From Actinomycetota bacterium (GTDB lineage Bacteria > Actinomycetota > Thermoleophilia > Solirubrobacterales > Solirubrobacteraceae): a stretch of 5,630 nt of DNA. This document shows, piece after piece, positions 1-5,451 of the stretch (position 1 is the first letter of the stretch; the number at the start of each line of letters is the position of its first letter). The DNA lies in contig JAHWJE010000135.1 in the NCBI GenBank assembly GCA_019348575.1, forward strand, positions 1 through 5,630, written 5' to 3'. Position numbers and translations under genes: made by a program. The notes beneath the pieces are model-generated. The model did no database searches. It saw only the letters and a list, made by a program, of their open reading frames with translations, and was not told the origin of the DNA.

Positions 1-159
1 CTTGAATACCTCGCTGCCTAGCGCCACCCCCAGCCCATGGAGGCCCGCCTGGACGTTGAACTCGACCAGGCTGCGCAGGCTTTCCTCGTCGATCCGGGAT
101 TGCTCGTTGAACGGGGTGACCAGGATCGGGAAGATACCCCGCATCGTCTCTGTTTGCAT
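1..159 (-). CDS. DapA-family aldolase/dehydratase (dihydrodipicolinate synthase / N-acetylneuraminate lyase superfamily), N-terminal part
   Basis: I read this by hand from the reverse complement. It is an uninterrupted 53-codon frame that begins with ATG (157-159) and runs off the left edge. The N-terminus carries GIFPILVTPF at residues 8-17, followed by a D-x-E-S-L-R-x-L-V-E-F helix and a Gly-rich second strand (residues 39-48). This is the typical opening of the class I Schiff-base (beta/alpha)8 lyases of the DapA/NanA family, which cleave or form 2-keto-acid products in the cytoplasm. The start is backed by an AGGAG ribosome binding site 8 bases upstream, overlapping the TAG stop of the enolase-superfamily remnant. 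That neighbour suggests a role in sugar-acid breakdown (2-keto-3-deoxy acid aldolase or dehydratase) rather than lysine synthesis. The usual GTTGE keto-acid binding motif reads A-L-G-S-E at residues 46-50, so the substrate may differ. The catalytic Tyr and Lys lie outside the window. G+C is about 62%, clearly lower than the genes to its right. Confidence 0.85.
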   Translation of the reverse strand, partial: MQTETMRGIFPILVTPFNEQSRIDEESLRSLVEFNVQAGLHGLGVALGSEVFK

Positions 160-162
160 CTG

Positions 163-2787
163 CTACGCTCCTAGAAGAACGGCACGAGCCACGACTCGGG
201 GATCTCGAGGCCGAAGCCGGGCGCGTCGCTGGGAACCAGCCACCCGTCGCGTGGATAGGACTCGCCCGGCCGCCGCCAGGGCGCGGCCCGCGCACAGTCG
301 CGACGGCAGGGAGTCGAGCCGCGCGCCGAGGCGCTCCTGCTCTTCGGCGGCCGCAACGGCCAGGCGCGCGGCGCGCTGCGGCTCGCCCTCGGCGAGCGCG
401 ATCTCGGCGCGGGCGACGAGCGCGCGGGTGACTCCGACGGGCAGCTCGTACCTGATCGCGCGCTGCTCGATCAGCGCCGCGAAGCGGCGCGCCTCGGCGA
501 GGTCGGCGCTCGCGATCGCGGCGCGCACGAGCACGAGCGCCAGCCACAGCGATCGCGTCGGGTCGATCCGCTCGAGCTCGGGCCCGGCGGCGTCGATCAT
601 CTCGTGCAGGGCCAGCGCCGGGTCCTCCTCGGCGCGGTGCGCCGCGAGGTTGCAGCGCCCGATCGGCTTGAAGATGTCGTCCTCCTCGAGGTCGTCGAGC
701 AACGGACGGCACTCGGCCTCCAGCCGCCCGACCTCGCGGACGTCGCCCTGCAGCCATGCGACGAACGAACGGCACCACAGCGCCCATTGCAGCTGGTAGC
801 CCAGCCCCTGCAGCCGCGCGGTCTCCTCTGCGGCCTCCACGAGCTGCAGGCTCTCGGGCAGGTCGAGCGTGTCGGTCAGTCCCAGCGCCAGCAGCGTCGT
901 CAGCGGCCCGACGAGGTGCCCGATCCGCTGGGCGCGCGCGATCCGCAGGCCGCGTCGCATCACCTCCTGGCTCTCGGCGTGGCGCTCGAGCGCCAGCAGC
1001 GCGTGGCCCAGCACCCAGGCCGACTGCGGCCAGGCGGCGACGAGCTCGTCGGGCATCTCGGCGAACCCGCGCAGGGCGTGCTCGATGTGCCAGCGCGCGC
1101 GGGTCGGGTCTCCGCTCCAGAGCAGGCCGATCGACACCAGGCCGTGGCCGAGCACCCTGCCGCCGGCCAGCGGCGATCCGGGCGGCGCCGCGGCGGCCGC
1201 CTCCAGCGCCCGACCCGCCCACAGCCGTACGGCCGCGGTGTCGGCGGCGAACACCGCCGTGAGCGCGAGCTCGATCTCCAGAGCCACACGCGACTCGGCC
1301 GGCGCGCCGGTGGGCAGCGAGGCGAGCGCGCGCTCCAGCCGCCGGCGGGCGGGCCCATGCAGCCCGAGGACGTTCTCGAGCGTCGCGCAGCGGGCCACGA
1401 GCATGATGCGCTCGGGCGCGTCGGGCGTCAGCAGCTCGGCGGCGCGCTCGAACGCCTCCCTGCTCTCGTTGAGGTGGCCGGCCGACGCGAGCGCCGTGGC
1501 GCGCGGTGCGAGCACCGCCGCGTGGCGGGCCGCGTCGCCGGCGGGGAGCAGCCGCTGCGCGGCCCACCGGGTGGCGCCGCCGTCGGCCCAGCAGGCCTCG
1601 GCGGACTCCGCCGCGGCCCGCACGAGCAGCTCGACGGCCGCGTCGTCCCCCGGCCGGGCGCTCTGCTCGACGTGGTAGGCGCGCACCGCCGGCGCCGCAT
1701 CGCGGCGGGCCAGCTCACGTGCGACGCGCTCGTGCGCGGCCAGGCGCCAGGCCGGCGGCGCGGCGTCGTAGACGGCGCGGCGCACGAGCGGGTGGCGAAA
1801 GCGAAACCCGCGCGCCGCCTCGGCGGGACGCACGAGGTCCGCGGCGACGAGCTGGTCGAGCAGCACGAGCGCGTCCTCGTCGAGCGCTGCGGCGTGCGCC
1901 GCGAGCTCTGGGTCGAATGGGTCTCCGGCCACGGCGGCGCCTTCGAGCAGCACGCGCGAGGCGCGCGGGAGAGCCGCGACCTCCTGCTGCACGGCCGCGA
2001 TCAGCGACGATGGCAGCGAGGCCTGCGCCTGACCGGCGACGAGCGCGAGCTCCTCGAGGTAGAGCGGGTTGCCTGCCGCCTCGCGCATCAGCCGGGCGCG
2101 CCGGGCGCCGTCGTCGACGCCGCGCAGCAGCTCGGCGGCGGCGGCGTCGGAGAGCGGCCGCAGCTCGACGTGCTCGGCGCCGGGCGCGACGCGCAGCGCG
2201 TCGAGCAGGCGCAGCGCGGGGCCGACCCGCCGGCCGGCGAAGAGCAGCAGGTGCGACGATCGCGGCGGGCGGCGGATCAGGTGCAGGATGAGCTCGAGCG
2301 ACGCGTCGTCGGCCCAGTGCACGTCGTCGAGCAGCAGGACCAGCGGCCGCTCGCGGGCCAGCAGCTCGAGCAGCGCGCGCAGCGCGCGGTGGTAGCGGAA
2401 GCGCTCCGCGCCGCTCGCCGGCTCGGCGGCCCGGACGCGCTGGGCGACGGCCGGCAGCACCGCGGCGAGCTCGGCCTCGCGGACGGCGCCGAGCGGCTCG
2501 AGCAGGCGCGGGTGCAGCGTCGACACGTGATCGTCGAGCGCATCGACCGCCAGACCGAACGCGAGATCGCGCTCGTGCTCGGCGGCGCGACCCGCCAGCA
2601 CGAGCAGTCCGGCTGCCGCCGCGCTCGCGCCCAGCTCGTGCAGCAGGGCGGTCTTGCCGATGCCCGGCTCGCCGAAGACGCCGATCGCGCGCGTGGCGCC
2701 TGCGCGCACGGCCGCGAGCTCGTCCTTGAGCATCGCGAGCTCCAGATCGCGGCCGAGCAACTGCTTCCCCGTGGTGCGTTCGTGCAC
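163..2787 (-). CDS. LuxR/LAL-family ATPase transcriptional regulator lacking its C-terminal HTH (truncated)
   Basis: This is an 874-codon frame with a GTG start at 2785-2787 and a TAG stop at 163-165. The N-terminal STAND/AAA-type ATPase has a Walker A, GEPGIGKT, at residues 39-46 and a Walker B plus signature, LLLDDVHWAD, at 151-160. It also has the family motif GNPLYLEEL at 239-247 and RFRHPLVRRAVYDA at 329-342. From about residue 360 to 840 it is an Ala-rich helical-repeat (TPR-like) region. This is the architecture of large LAL (MalT-like) regulators, which bind ATP and an inducer and activate transcription through a C-terminal LuxR-type helix-turn-helix. Here no such domain is present. 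Family resemblance stops near residue 842 (position ~262), and the last ~32 residues are an out-of-frame reading of the enolase-superfamily remnant. About 80-100 residues including the HTH are therefore missing, so DNA binding is probably lost. The ribosome binding site AAGGTGG lies 4 bases before the GTG. The gene is divergent from the cupredoxin and multicopper oxidase genes. Its stop is only 3 bases from the DapA-family ATG, but that closeness arises from the junction. Confidence 0.88.
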   Translation of the reverse strand: MHERTTGKQLLGRDLELAMLKDELAAVRAGATRAIGVFGEPGIGKTALLHELGASAAAAGLLVLAGRAAEHERDLAFGLAVDALDDHVSTLHPRLLEPLGAVREAELAAVLPAVAQRVRAAEPASGAERFRYHRALRALLELLARERPLVLLLDDVHWADDASLELILHLIRRPPRSSHLLLFAGRRVGPALRLLDALRVAPGAEHVELRPLSDAAAAELLRGVDDGARRARLMREAAGNPLYLEELALVAGQAQASLPSSLIAAVQQEVAALPRASRVLLEGAAVAGDPFDPELAAHAAALDEDALVLLDQLVAADLVRPAEAARGFRFRHPLVRRAVYDAAPPAWRLAAHERVARELARRDAAPAVRAYHVEQSARPGDDAAVELLVRAAAESAEACWADGGATRWAAQRLLPAGDAARHAAVLAPRATALASAGHLNESREAFERAAELLTPDAPERIMLVARCATLENVLGLHGPARRRLERALASLPTGAPAESRVALEIELALTAVFAADTAAVRLWAGRALEAAAAAPPGSPLAGGRVLGHGLVSIGLLWSGDPTRARWHIEHALRGFAEMPDELVAAWPQSAWVLGHALLALERHAESQEVMRRGLRIARAQRIGHLVGPLTTLLALGLTDTLDLPESLQLVEAAEETARLQGLGYQLQWALWCRSFVAWLQGDVREVGRLEAECRPLLDDLEEDDIFKPIGRCNLAAHRAEEDPALALHEMIDAAGPELERIDPTRSLWLALVLVRAAIASADLAEARRFAALIEQRAIRYELPVGVTRALVARAEIALAEGEPQRAARLAVAAAEEQERLGARLDSLPSRLCAGRALAAAGRVLSTRRVAGSQRRARLRPRDPRVVARAVLLGA
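171..263 (-). pseudogene. C-terminal remnant of an enolase-superfamily (mandelate racemase-like) sugar-acid dehydratase
   Basis: In the frame ending with TAG at 171-173, the last ~30 codons read ESYPRDGWLVPSD, then APGFGLEIPESW, then LVPFF and stop. The pattern 'D-G-x-L-x-x-P-x-x-P-G-x-G-x-E-I' is the usual C-terminal strand of mandelate racemase/muconate-lactonizing enzymes, including rhamnonate, galactonate and glucarate-type dehydratases. The stop lies 11 bases before the ATG of the DapA-family gene, and the TAG forms part of that gene's TAGGAG ribosome binding site, as expected of two genes in one operon. Upstream of about position 263 the homology ends and the frame becomes a shadow of the LuxR-type ATPase gene, so all catalytic residues and the barrel are missing. 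The fragment has no start of its own. The family call rests on a short tail; the exact substrate cannot be given. Confidence 0.62.
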
Positions 2788-2791
2788 GTGG

Positions 2792-2800
2792 CCACCTTAA
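2792..2800 (-). promoter_or_regulatory. Ribosome binding site of the LuxR-type regulator, overlapped by an inverted repeat
   Basis: On the minus strand the sequence TTAAGGTGG stands 4 bases before the GTG start. Its AAGG core overlaps the last three bases of the 8-bp inverted repeat at 2798-2819. In the mRNA, a hairpin formed by that repeat would partly occlude the site. The SD match favours the GTG over the in-frame TTG at residue 10 as the start. Confidence 0.5.
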
Positions 2801-2819
2801 GGGGTCGCTACACCCCTTA
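2798..2819. promoter_or_regulatory. 8-bp perfect inverted repeat TAAGGGGT-N6-ACCCCTTA, candidate operator
   Basis: The arms TAAGGGGT (2798-2805) and ACCCCTTA (2812-2819) are perfect reverse complements separated by six bases. The repeat lies 10-32 bases upstream of the regulator's GTG start, in the intergenic region shared with the divergent copper genes. A third copy of the core, TTAGGGG, follows at 2828-2834. Spaced dyads of this size are typical binding sites for dimeric regulators, so autoregulation or control of the divergent genes is plausible. An mRNA hairpin is the alternative reading. The dyad is seen directly; its function is inferred. Confidence 0.5.
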
Positions 2820-2838
2820 GTGGAGTTTTAGGGGCCGG

Positions 2839-2857
2839 ATCGAGGGGTTTCCCCGAT
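2839..2857. repeat. Short dyad GGGG-TTT-CCCC with flanking ATC/GAT
   Basis: GGGG (2844-2847) and CCCC (2851-2854) flank TTT. The outer ATC (2839-2841) and GAT (2855-2857) extend the pairing across a two-base GA bulge. With the upstream TAAGGGGT dyad and the TTAGGGG half-site, it gives four G4 tracts within about 50 bases between the divergent genes. It could be part of a regulator-binding cluster or simply a small hairpin in the 5' leader of the cupredoxin mRNA. I found no convincing -35/-10 pair for either direction. Confidence 0.3.
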
Positions 2858-2932
2858 GCATCTCGTGTCCCTCGTCTGAGAGCCTCGCGCCCGATGATCG
2901 CCCAGCGTCGCAACAGACAAGGAGAAGAAGGC

Positions 2933-3505
2933 ATGACGCGACAACGTTCGACGGCACTGCGGGGGCTGCTCGCAGCGGGCGTCGCGGCCGGTCTGGTGGC
3001 AGCGCTCGCCGGCGGATCGCCCGCCTCCGCGGACGAAAGCGCCCAGGCTGCCAGCGCCAAGAAGACCATCTCGATGAGGTTCGACGCCAGGGGCCCGCGC
3101 TTCACGGGGTCCAGGACGGTGGCCGCGGGTCAGCCACTGCGCATCCGCAACCTCAGCGACCCGAGGAAGATCGGTCCGCACACGTTCACGCTCGTGGCGG
3201 CGAACGTCTTGCCGAGGAGCCCGAAGGCGATGAAGAACTGCTTCACGCCGGGCAAGCTCTGCATGACAGTGGCGATCGCCCACAAGTTCGACGAGAAGAC
3301 CGAGAAGGTCAACCAGCCGCTCGTCGAGGCCGGGCTGCCCGGCTGGGACCGCCGCTTCTCGCGCACCAAGACGGGCGACTCCTGGTACACCGAGGAGAAG
3401 GGCGAGGAGTTCGAGCAGATCGTCAGGGCGAAGCCCGGGACGCTGCTGCGCTTCATTTGCGTCGTGCATCCCGAGATGCAGGGCAAGATCAAGGTCGTGC
3501 GTTAG
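2933..3505 (+). CDS. Secreted cupredoxin-like (type 1 blue-copper) protein
   Basis: The gene encodes 190 residues. I chose the ATG at 2933 over an upstream in-frame ATG at 2894 because AAGGAG (2919-2924) stands 8 bases before it and the signal peptide then starts correctly. Residues 1-33 form a Sec-type signal: a basic start, an Ala/Leu/Val core, and a likely cut after ASA at 33. The mature part reads as a cupredoxin beta-sandwich. The candidate copper ligands are His83 (in GPHTF), Cys176, His179 and Met182 (in CVVHPEM). The C-x2-H-x2-M spacing matches the short amicyanin-like ligand loop rather than plastocyanin's longer one. The distance from His83 to Cys176, about 93 residues, is roughly twice that in plastocyanin and includes a pair of cysteines (103 and 110) that could form a disulfide. 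A single-electron carrier role outside the membrane is expected from the family. The multicopper oxidase gene 55 bases downstream on the same strand is its likely partner. The exact subfamily is not recognised. Confidence 0.85.
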   Translation: MTRQRSTALRGLLAAGVAAGLVAALAGGSPASADESAQAASAKKTISMRFDARGPRFTGSRTVAAGQPLRIRNLSDPRKIGPHTFTLVAANVLPRSPKAMKNCFTPGKLCMTVAIAHKFDEKTEKVNQPLVEAGLPGWDRRFSRTKTGDSWYTEEKGEEFEQIVRAKPGTLLRFICVVHPEMQGKIKVVR

Positions 3506-3519
3506 GGTCGAAGGCCCGA

Positions 3520-3548
3520 GCGGGCGGGGAGCGCCGCTCCCCGCCCGC
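3520..3548 (+). terminator. Perfect 13-bp GC hairpin between the cupredoxin and multicopper oxidase genes
   Basis: GCGGGCGGGGAGC (3520-3532) and GCTCCCCGCCCGC (3536-3548) are exact reverse complements with a GCC loop. The hairpin starts 15 bases after the cupredoxin stop and ends 12 bases before the oxidase ATG. No T-run follows, so it is not a canonical intrinsic terminator. It may be an attenuator, a 3'-end-stabilising structure that makes the cupredoxin message more abundant, or a U-less terminator of the kind reported in high-GC actinobacteria. The structure is seen directly; the function is inferred. Confidence 0.6.
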
Positions 3549-3560
3549 CGCCGCCGTGCG

Positions 3561-5156
3561 ATGCAAGAGCAGCGCTCCCAGCCGCAGCCGATCGACGCCA
3601 TCAGCCGTCGTTCGCTGCTGTCCGCCGCAGCGGTCGGCGCGCTCGCGCTGACGCTTCCGCCCGCGGCGCGGGCGCCCGCATCCCCAACCGGCGTGCGCGC
3701 CCGCGGATCGGTGCGGCCGTACTCGAGACCGCTGCCGATCCCCGCGGTCCTGACGGGCGCCGACCTGACGATTCCGATGCGAGAGGCCGAGGTCGCCATC
3801 CTGCCCGGTCGCAGGACCCGGATGTGGACCTACGGGGGCAGCTTTCCGGGGCCGACGATCCGCCGGCCGGCGGGCGCCACCACGCGCGTGCGCTTCGAGC
3901 ATCAGCTTCCGCGCCAGGCGGGCGAGCTCACCGTCCACCTGCACGGTGGCCACAACCGCTGCGAGGAGGACGGGCAGCCGGGCGGGCTGACGGAGGCACA
4001 GCCGCAGTCGCTGTACTGCGACATCTCGCGGGGTCTCAGCGCGACCGACTCCGGCAACGACCTGCTGATCGCGCCCGGCGGGGCGCGCACGTACACCTAT
4101 GAGCTGATCGAGGACGGGGCGCCGGAGCGCGCTGCCTTCCAGTGGTACCACGACCATCGCCTCGACAGGACGGCGCGCAACGTCTGGCGCGGGCTGGCGG
4201 GAATGTGGATCCTCGACGACGAGCTCGACGCGTCGCTGCCGCTGCCGCGTGGGCAGCGCGACATCCCGCTCATGCTCGCGGACCGCTCGTTCGACGCGCG
4301 CAACCAGCTCACCGACCCGTTCGCGGCGCAGCGGCGCCCGCCCGACGACGGCGTCACCGGGCGCCACGTGCTCGTCAACGGGGCCGCGCTGCCGTATCAC
4401 CGCGTGCACCCCCAGCGATACCGGCTGCGGGTGCTGAACGCGTCGCACTTCCGCGCCTACGAGCTGCGCCTCAGCGGCGGGCTGCCGATGGTCCAGATCG
4501 CGACGGACGCCGGCCTCATGCCGCGCCCGGTGCGCCGCAGCCGTATCCTGCTCGGCCCCGGCGAGCGCGTCGAGCTCGTCGTCGACTTCGCCGGCGCGCG
4601 GGGGCGCGACGTCCACCTGCTCAGCGGCGCGCGCGCTGGCGGTCCGCGCCGGCCTGGCTCGATCCCATACGCCGGGCCGCTGATGCAGTTCCGCGTCGGG
4701 ACGCGGCGCGAGCCCGACCGCACGGCGGTTCCGCGCGAGCTGCGTCCGCTTCCGGCATGGGTCGCCGAGGCGTCGACGAAGCCGTCACACGTCTGGCGCT
4801 TCACGGTCGGCGGCGGCCTCCGGCCGCGCTGGCTCATCAACGGCCGGTCCTTCGACCCGGCGTATGTCGAGGCCACCGCCAGGCTCGGAGAGACCGTGAC
4901 GTGGGAGCTGCGCAACCAGACCGGCGTCGCTCACCTCATCCACCTGCACCACACCGACTGGTACATGCTCTCGCGCAACGGCCGCCGGCCGCCGCCCTGG
5001 GAGGCGTGCCTGAAGGACACGTTCTTCCTCGATCCCGGCGAGCGCGTGCTCGTCGCCGGCCGCGTGAGCGACTACACGGGCAAGTACGTCGTGCACTGCC
5101 ACATGCTCGACCACGAGGACCACGGGCTGATGTCGCAGTTCGAGGTGCTCGCCTGA
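3561..5156 (+). CDS. Tat-exported multicopper oxidase (laccase/CotA-type)
   Basis: The gene encodes 531 residues, usual for three-domain bacterial laccases. The N-terminus holds a twin-arginine signal (SRRSLL at 15-20, a hydrophobic stretch to about 32, possible cleavage after residue 38-40), so it folds with copper before export. All four copper motifs are present: HLHGGH at 126-131, WYHDH at 195-199, HLIHLH at 458-463, and HCHMLDH at 512-518. The trinuclear ligands are His126/128/197/199/461/463/512/514 and the type 1 site is His458/Cys513/His518. The axial position, ten residues after the Cys, is Leu523, where CotA has Met. Such enzymes oxidise phenols, bilirubin-like compounds or metals by one-electron steps and reduce O2 to water; the substrate here is unknown. 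Cys134 and Cys153 could form a disulfide. The ATG at 3561 is the first in-frame start and keeps the whole Tat signal, but no Shine-Dalgarno sequence precedes it and a strong hairpin ends 12 bases upstream. It follows the cupredoxin gene in the same direction, probably as an operon. Confidence 0.93.
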   Translation: MQEQRSQPQPIDAISRRSLLSAAAVGALALTLPPAARAPASPTGVRARGSVRPYSRPLPIPAVLTGADLTIPMREAEVAILPGRRTRMWTYGGSFPGPTIRRPAGATTRVRFEHQLPRQAGELTVHLHGGHNRCEEDGQPGGLTEAQPQSLYCDISRGLSATDSGNDLLIAPGGARTYTYELIEDGAPERAAFQWYHDHRLDRTARNVWRGLAGMWILDDELDASLPLPRGQRDIPLMLADRSFDARNQLTDPFAAQRRPPDDGVTGRHVLVNGAALPYHRVHPQRYRLRVLNASHFRAYELRLSGGLPMVQIATDAGLMPRPVRRSRILLGPGERVELVVDFAGARGRDVHLLSGARAGGPRRPGSIPYAGPLMQFRVGTRREPDRTAVPRELRPLPAWVAEASTKPSHVWRFTVGGGLRPRWLINGRSFDPAYVEATARLGETVTWELRNQTGVAHLIHLHHTDWYMLSRNGRRPPPWEACLKDTFFLDPGERVLVAGRVSDYTGKYVVHCHMLDHEDHGLMSQFEVLA

Positions 5157-5169
5157 GCAGGTCGAGCGC

Positions 5170-5189
5170 GCCGGGTTGAGGCGCCCGGC
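5170..5189 (+). terminator. Weak hairpin after the multicopper oxidase gene
   Basis: GCCGGG (5170-5175) and CCCGGC (5184-5189) pair around an eight-base loop, beginning 13 bases after the oxidase stop. Flanking GAG and CTC bases could extend it with a bulge. No T-run follows, so this is at most a weak terminator-like structure at the end of the copper operon. Confidence 0.35.
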
Positions 5190-5286
5190 TCCTTGCTGGC
5201 GCTCGGCGATCACGGGCAGCTGAACGACGGCGACGACGCCGGGGTCGCGGCTGCCCGGTCACGCTTGACGTCACGGTCGCCGCGAC

Positions 5287-5373
5287 ACCGTCGGCCGCGC
5301 TGCGCAGGGCGGCGATGTCGAGCTTGCTCATCGCGAGCATCGCCTGCATCGCGCGCTGGGCGCGCTGCGCAGA
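5287..5373 (-). pseudogene. Relic C-terminal tail of a VOC-fold (PhnB / 3-demethylubiquinone methyltransferase-like) protein
   Basis: Read on the minus strand, the frame gives S-A-Q-R-A-Q-R-A, then MQAMLAMSKLDIAALRSAAD and a Gly. This closely follows the usual end of VOC/PhnB-like proteins (Pfam 3-dmu-9_3-mt type), which finish with 'A-x-x-M-x-A-M-x-x-M-x-K-L-D-I-A-A-L-x-x-A'. Nothing of the preceding beta-alpha-beta units is present: an in-frame TGA (complement of 5392-5394) lies just 6 codons upstream of the recognised part. On the other side the frame has no stop where the family normally ends and runs on into the oxidase gene antisense. It is therefore a fragment, not an intact gene, left by deletion or insertion between the oxidase and the membrane-protein gene. 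The remaining intergenic sequence from 5157 to 5451 shows no other gene I can support. Confidence 0.5.
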
Positions 5374-5451
5374 GGACCGCGGCCCCGATCTTCAGGCGAT
5401 CAAACGGCGCTCGTTCGGGAACCACCGCTCAACAGCGACCAGGAGGAACAG

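Noticed and set aside
604..2820. A 738-codon open frame on the plus strand opposite the LuxR-type regulator
   Set aside because: The product is a Gln/Arg/Gly-rich low-complexity reading without domain motifs. The opposite strand has Walker A/B and family motifs throughout, so this is an antisense shadow of a very GC-rich gene.
2828..3799. A 323-codon minus-strand frame across the cupredoxin gene
   Set aside because: It runs antisense through the signal peptide, copper-ligand region and intergenic hairpin, with no plausible domain or ribosome binding site.
3489..4616. A 375-codon minus-strand frame and a 345-codon plus-strand frame (4142-5179) over the multicopper oxidase
   Set aside because: Both overlap a gene with complete copper motifs, show Arg/Ala/His-rich composition and no recognisable domain; they are frame shadows.
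5213..5257. Inverted repeat CGGGCAGC ... GCTGCCCG with a 29-base spacer
   Set aside because: Eight-base arms with a long GC-rich spacer are expected by chance at this composition; no flanking direct repeats or transposase suggest a mobile element.
5265..5273. TTGACGTCA, containing a TGACGTCA palindrome and a -35-like TTGACG
   Set aside because: No -10-like element lies 16-18 bases downstream in either direction, and it sits within the read-through of the VOC relic; a chance 8-bp palindrome is likely.
5413..5422. GTTCGGGAAC dyad with an ECF-like GGAAC before the last gene
   Set aside because: No matching -10 element at the usual 16-17 base distance, and the following gene starts only ~30 bases later; too weak to call as a promoter.
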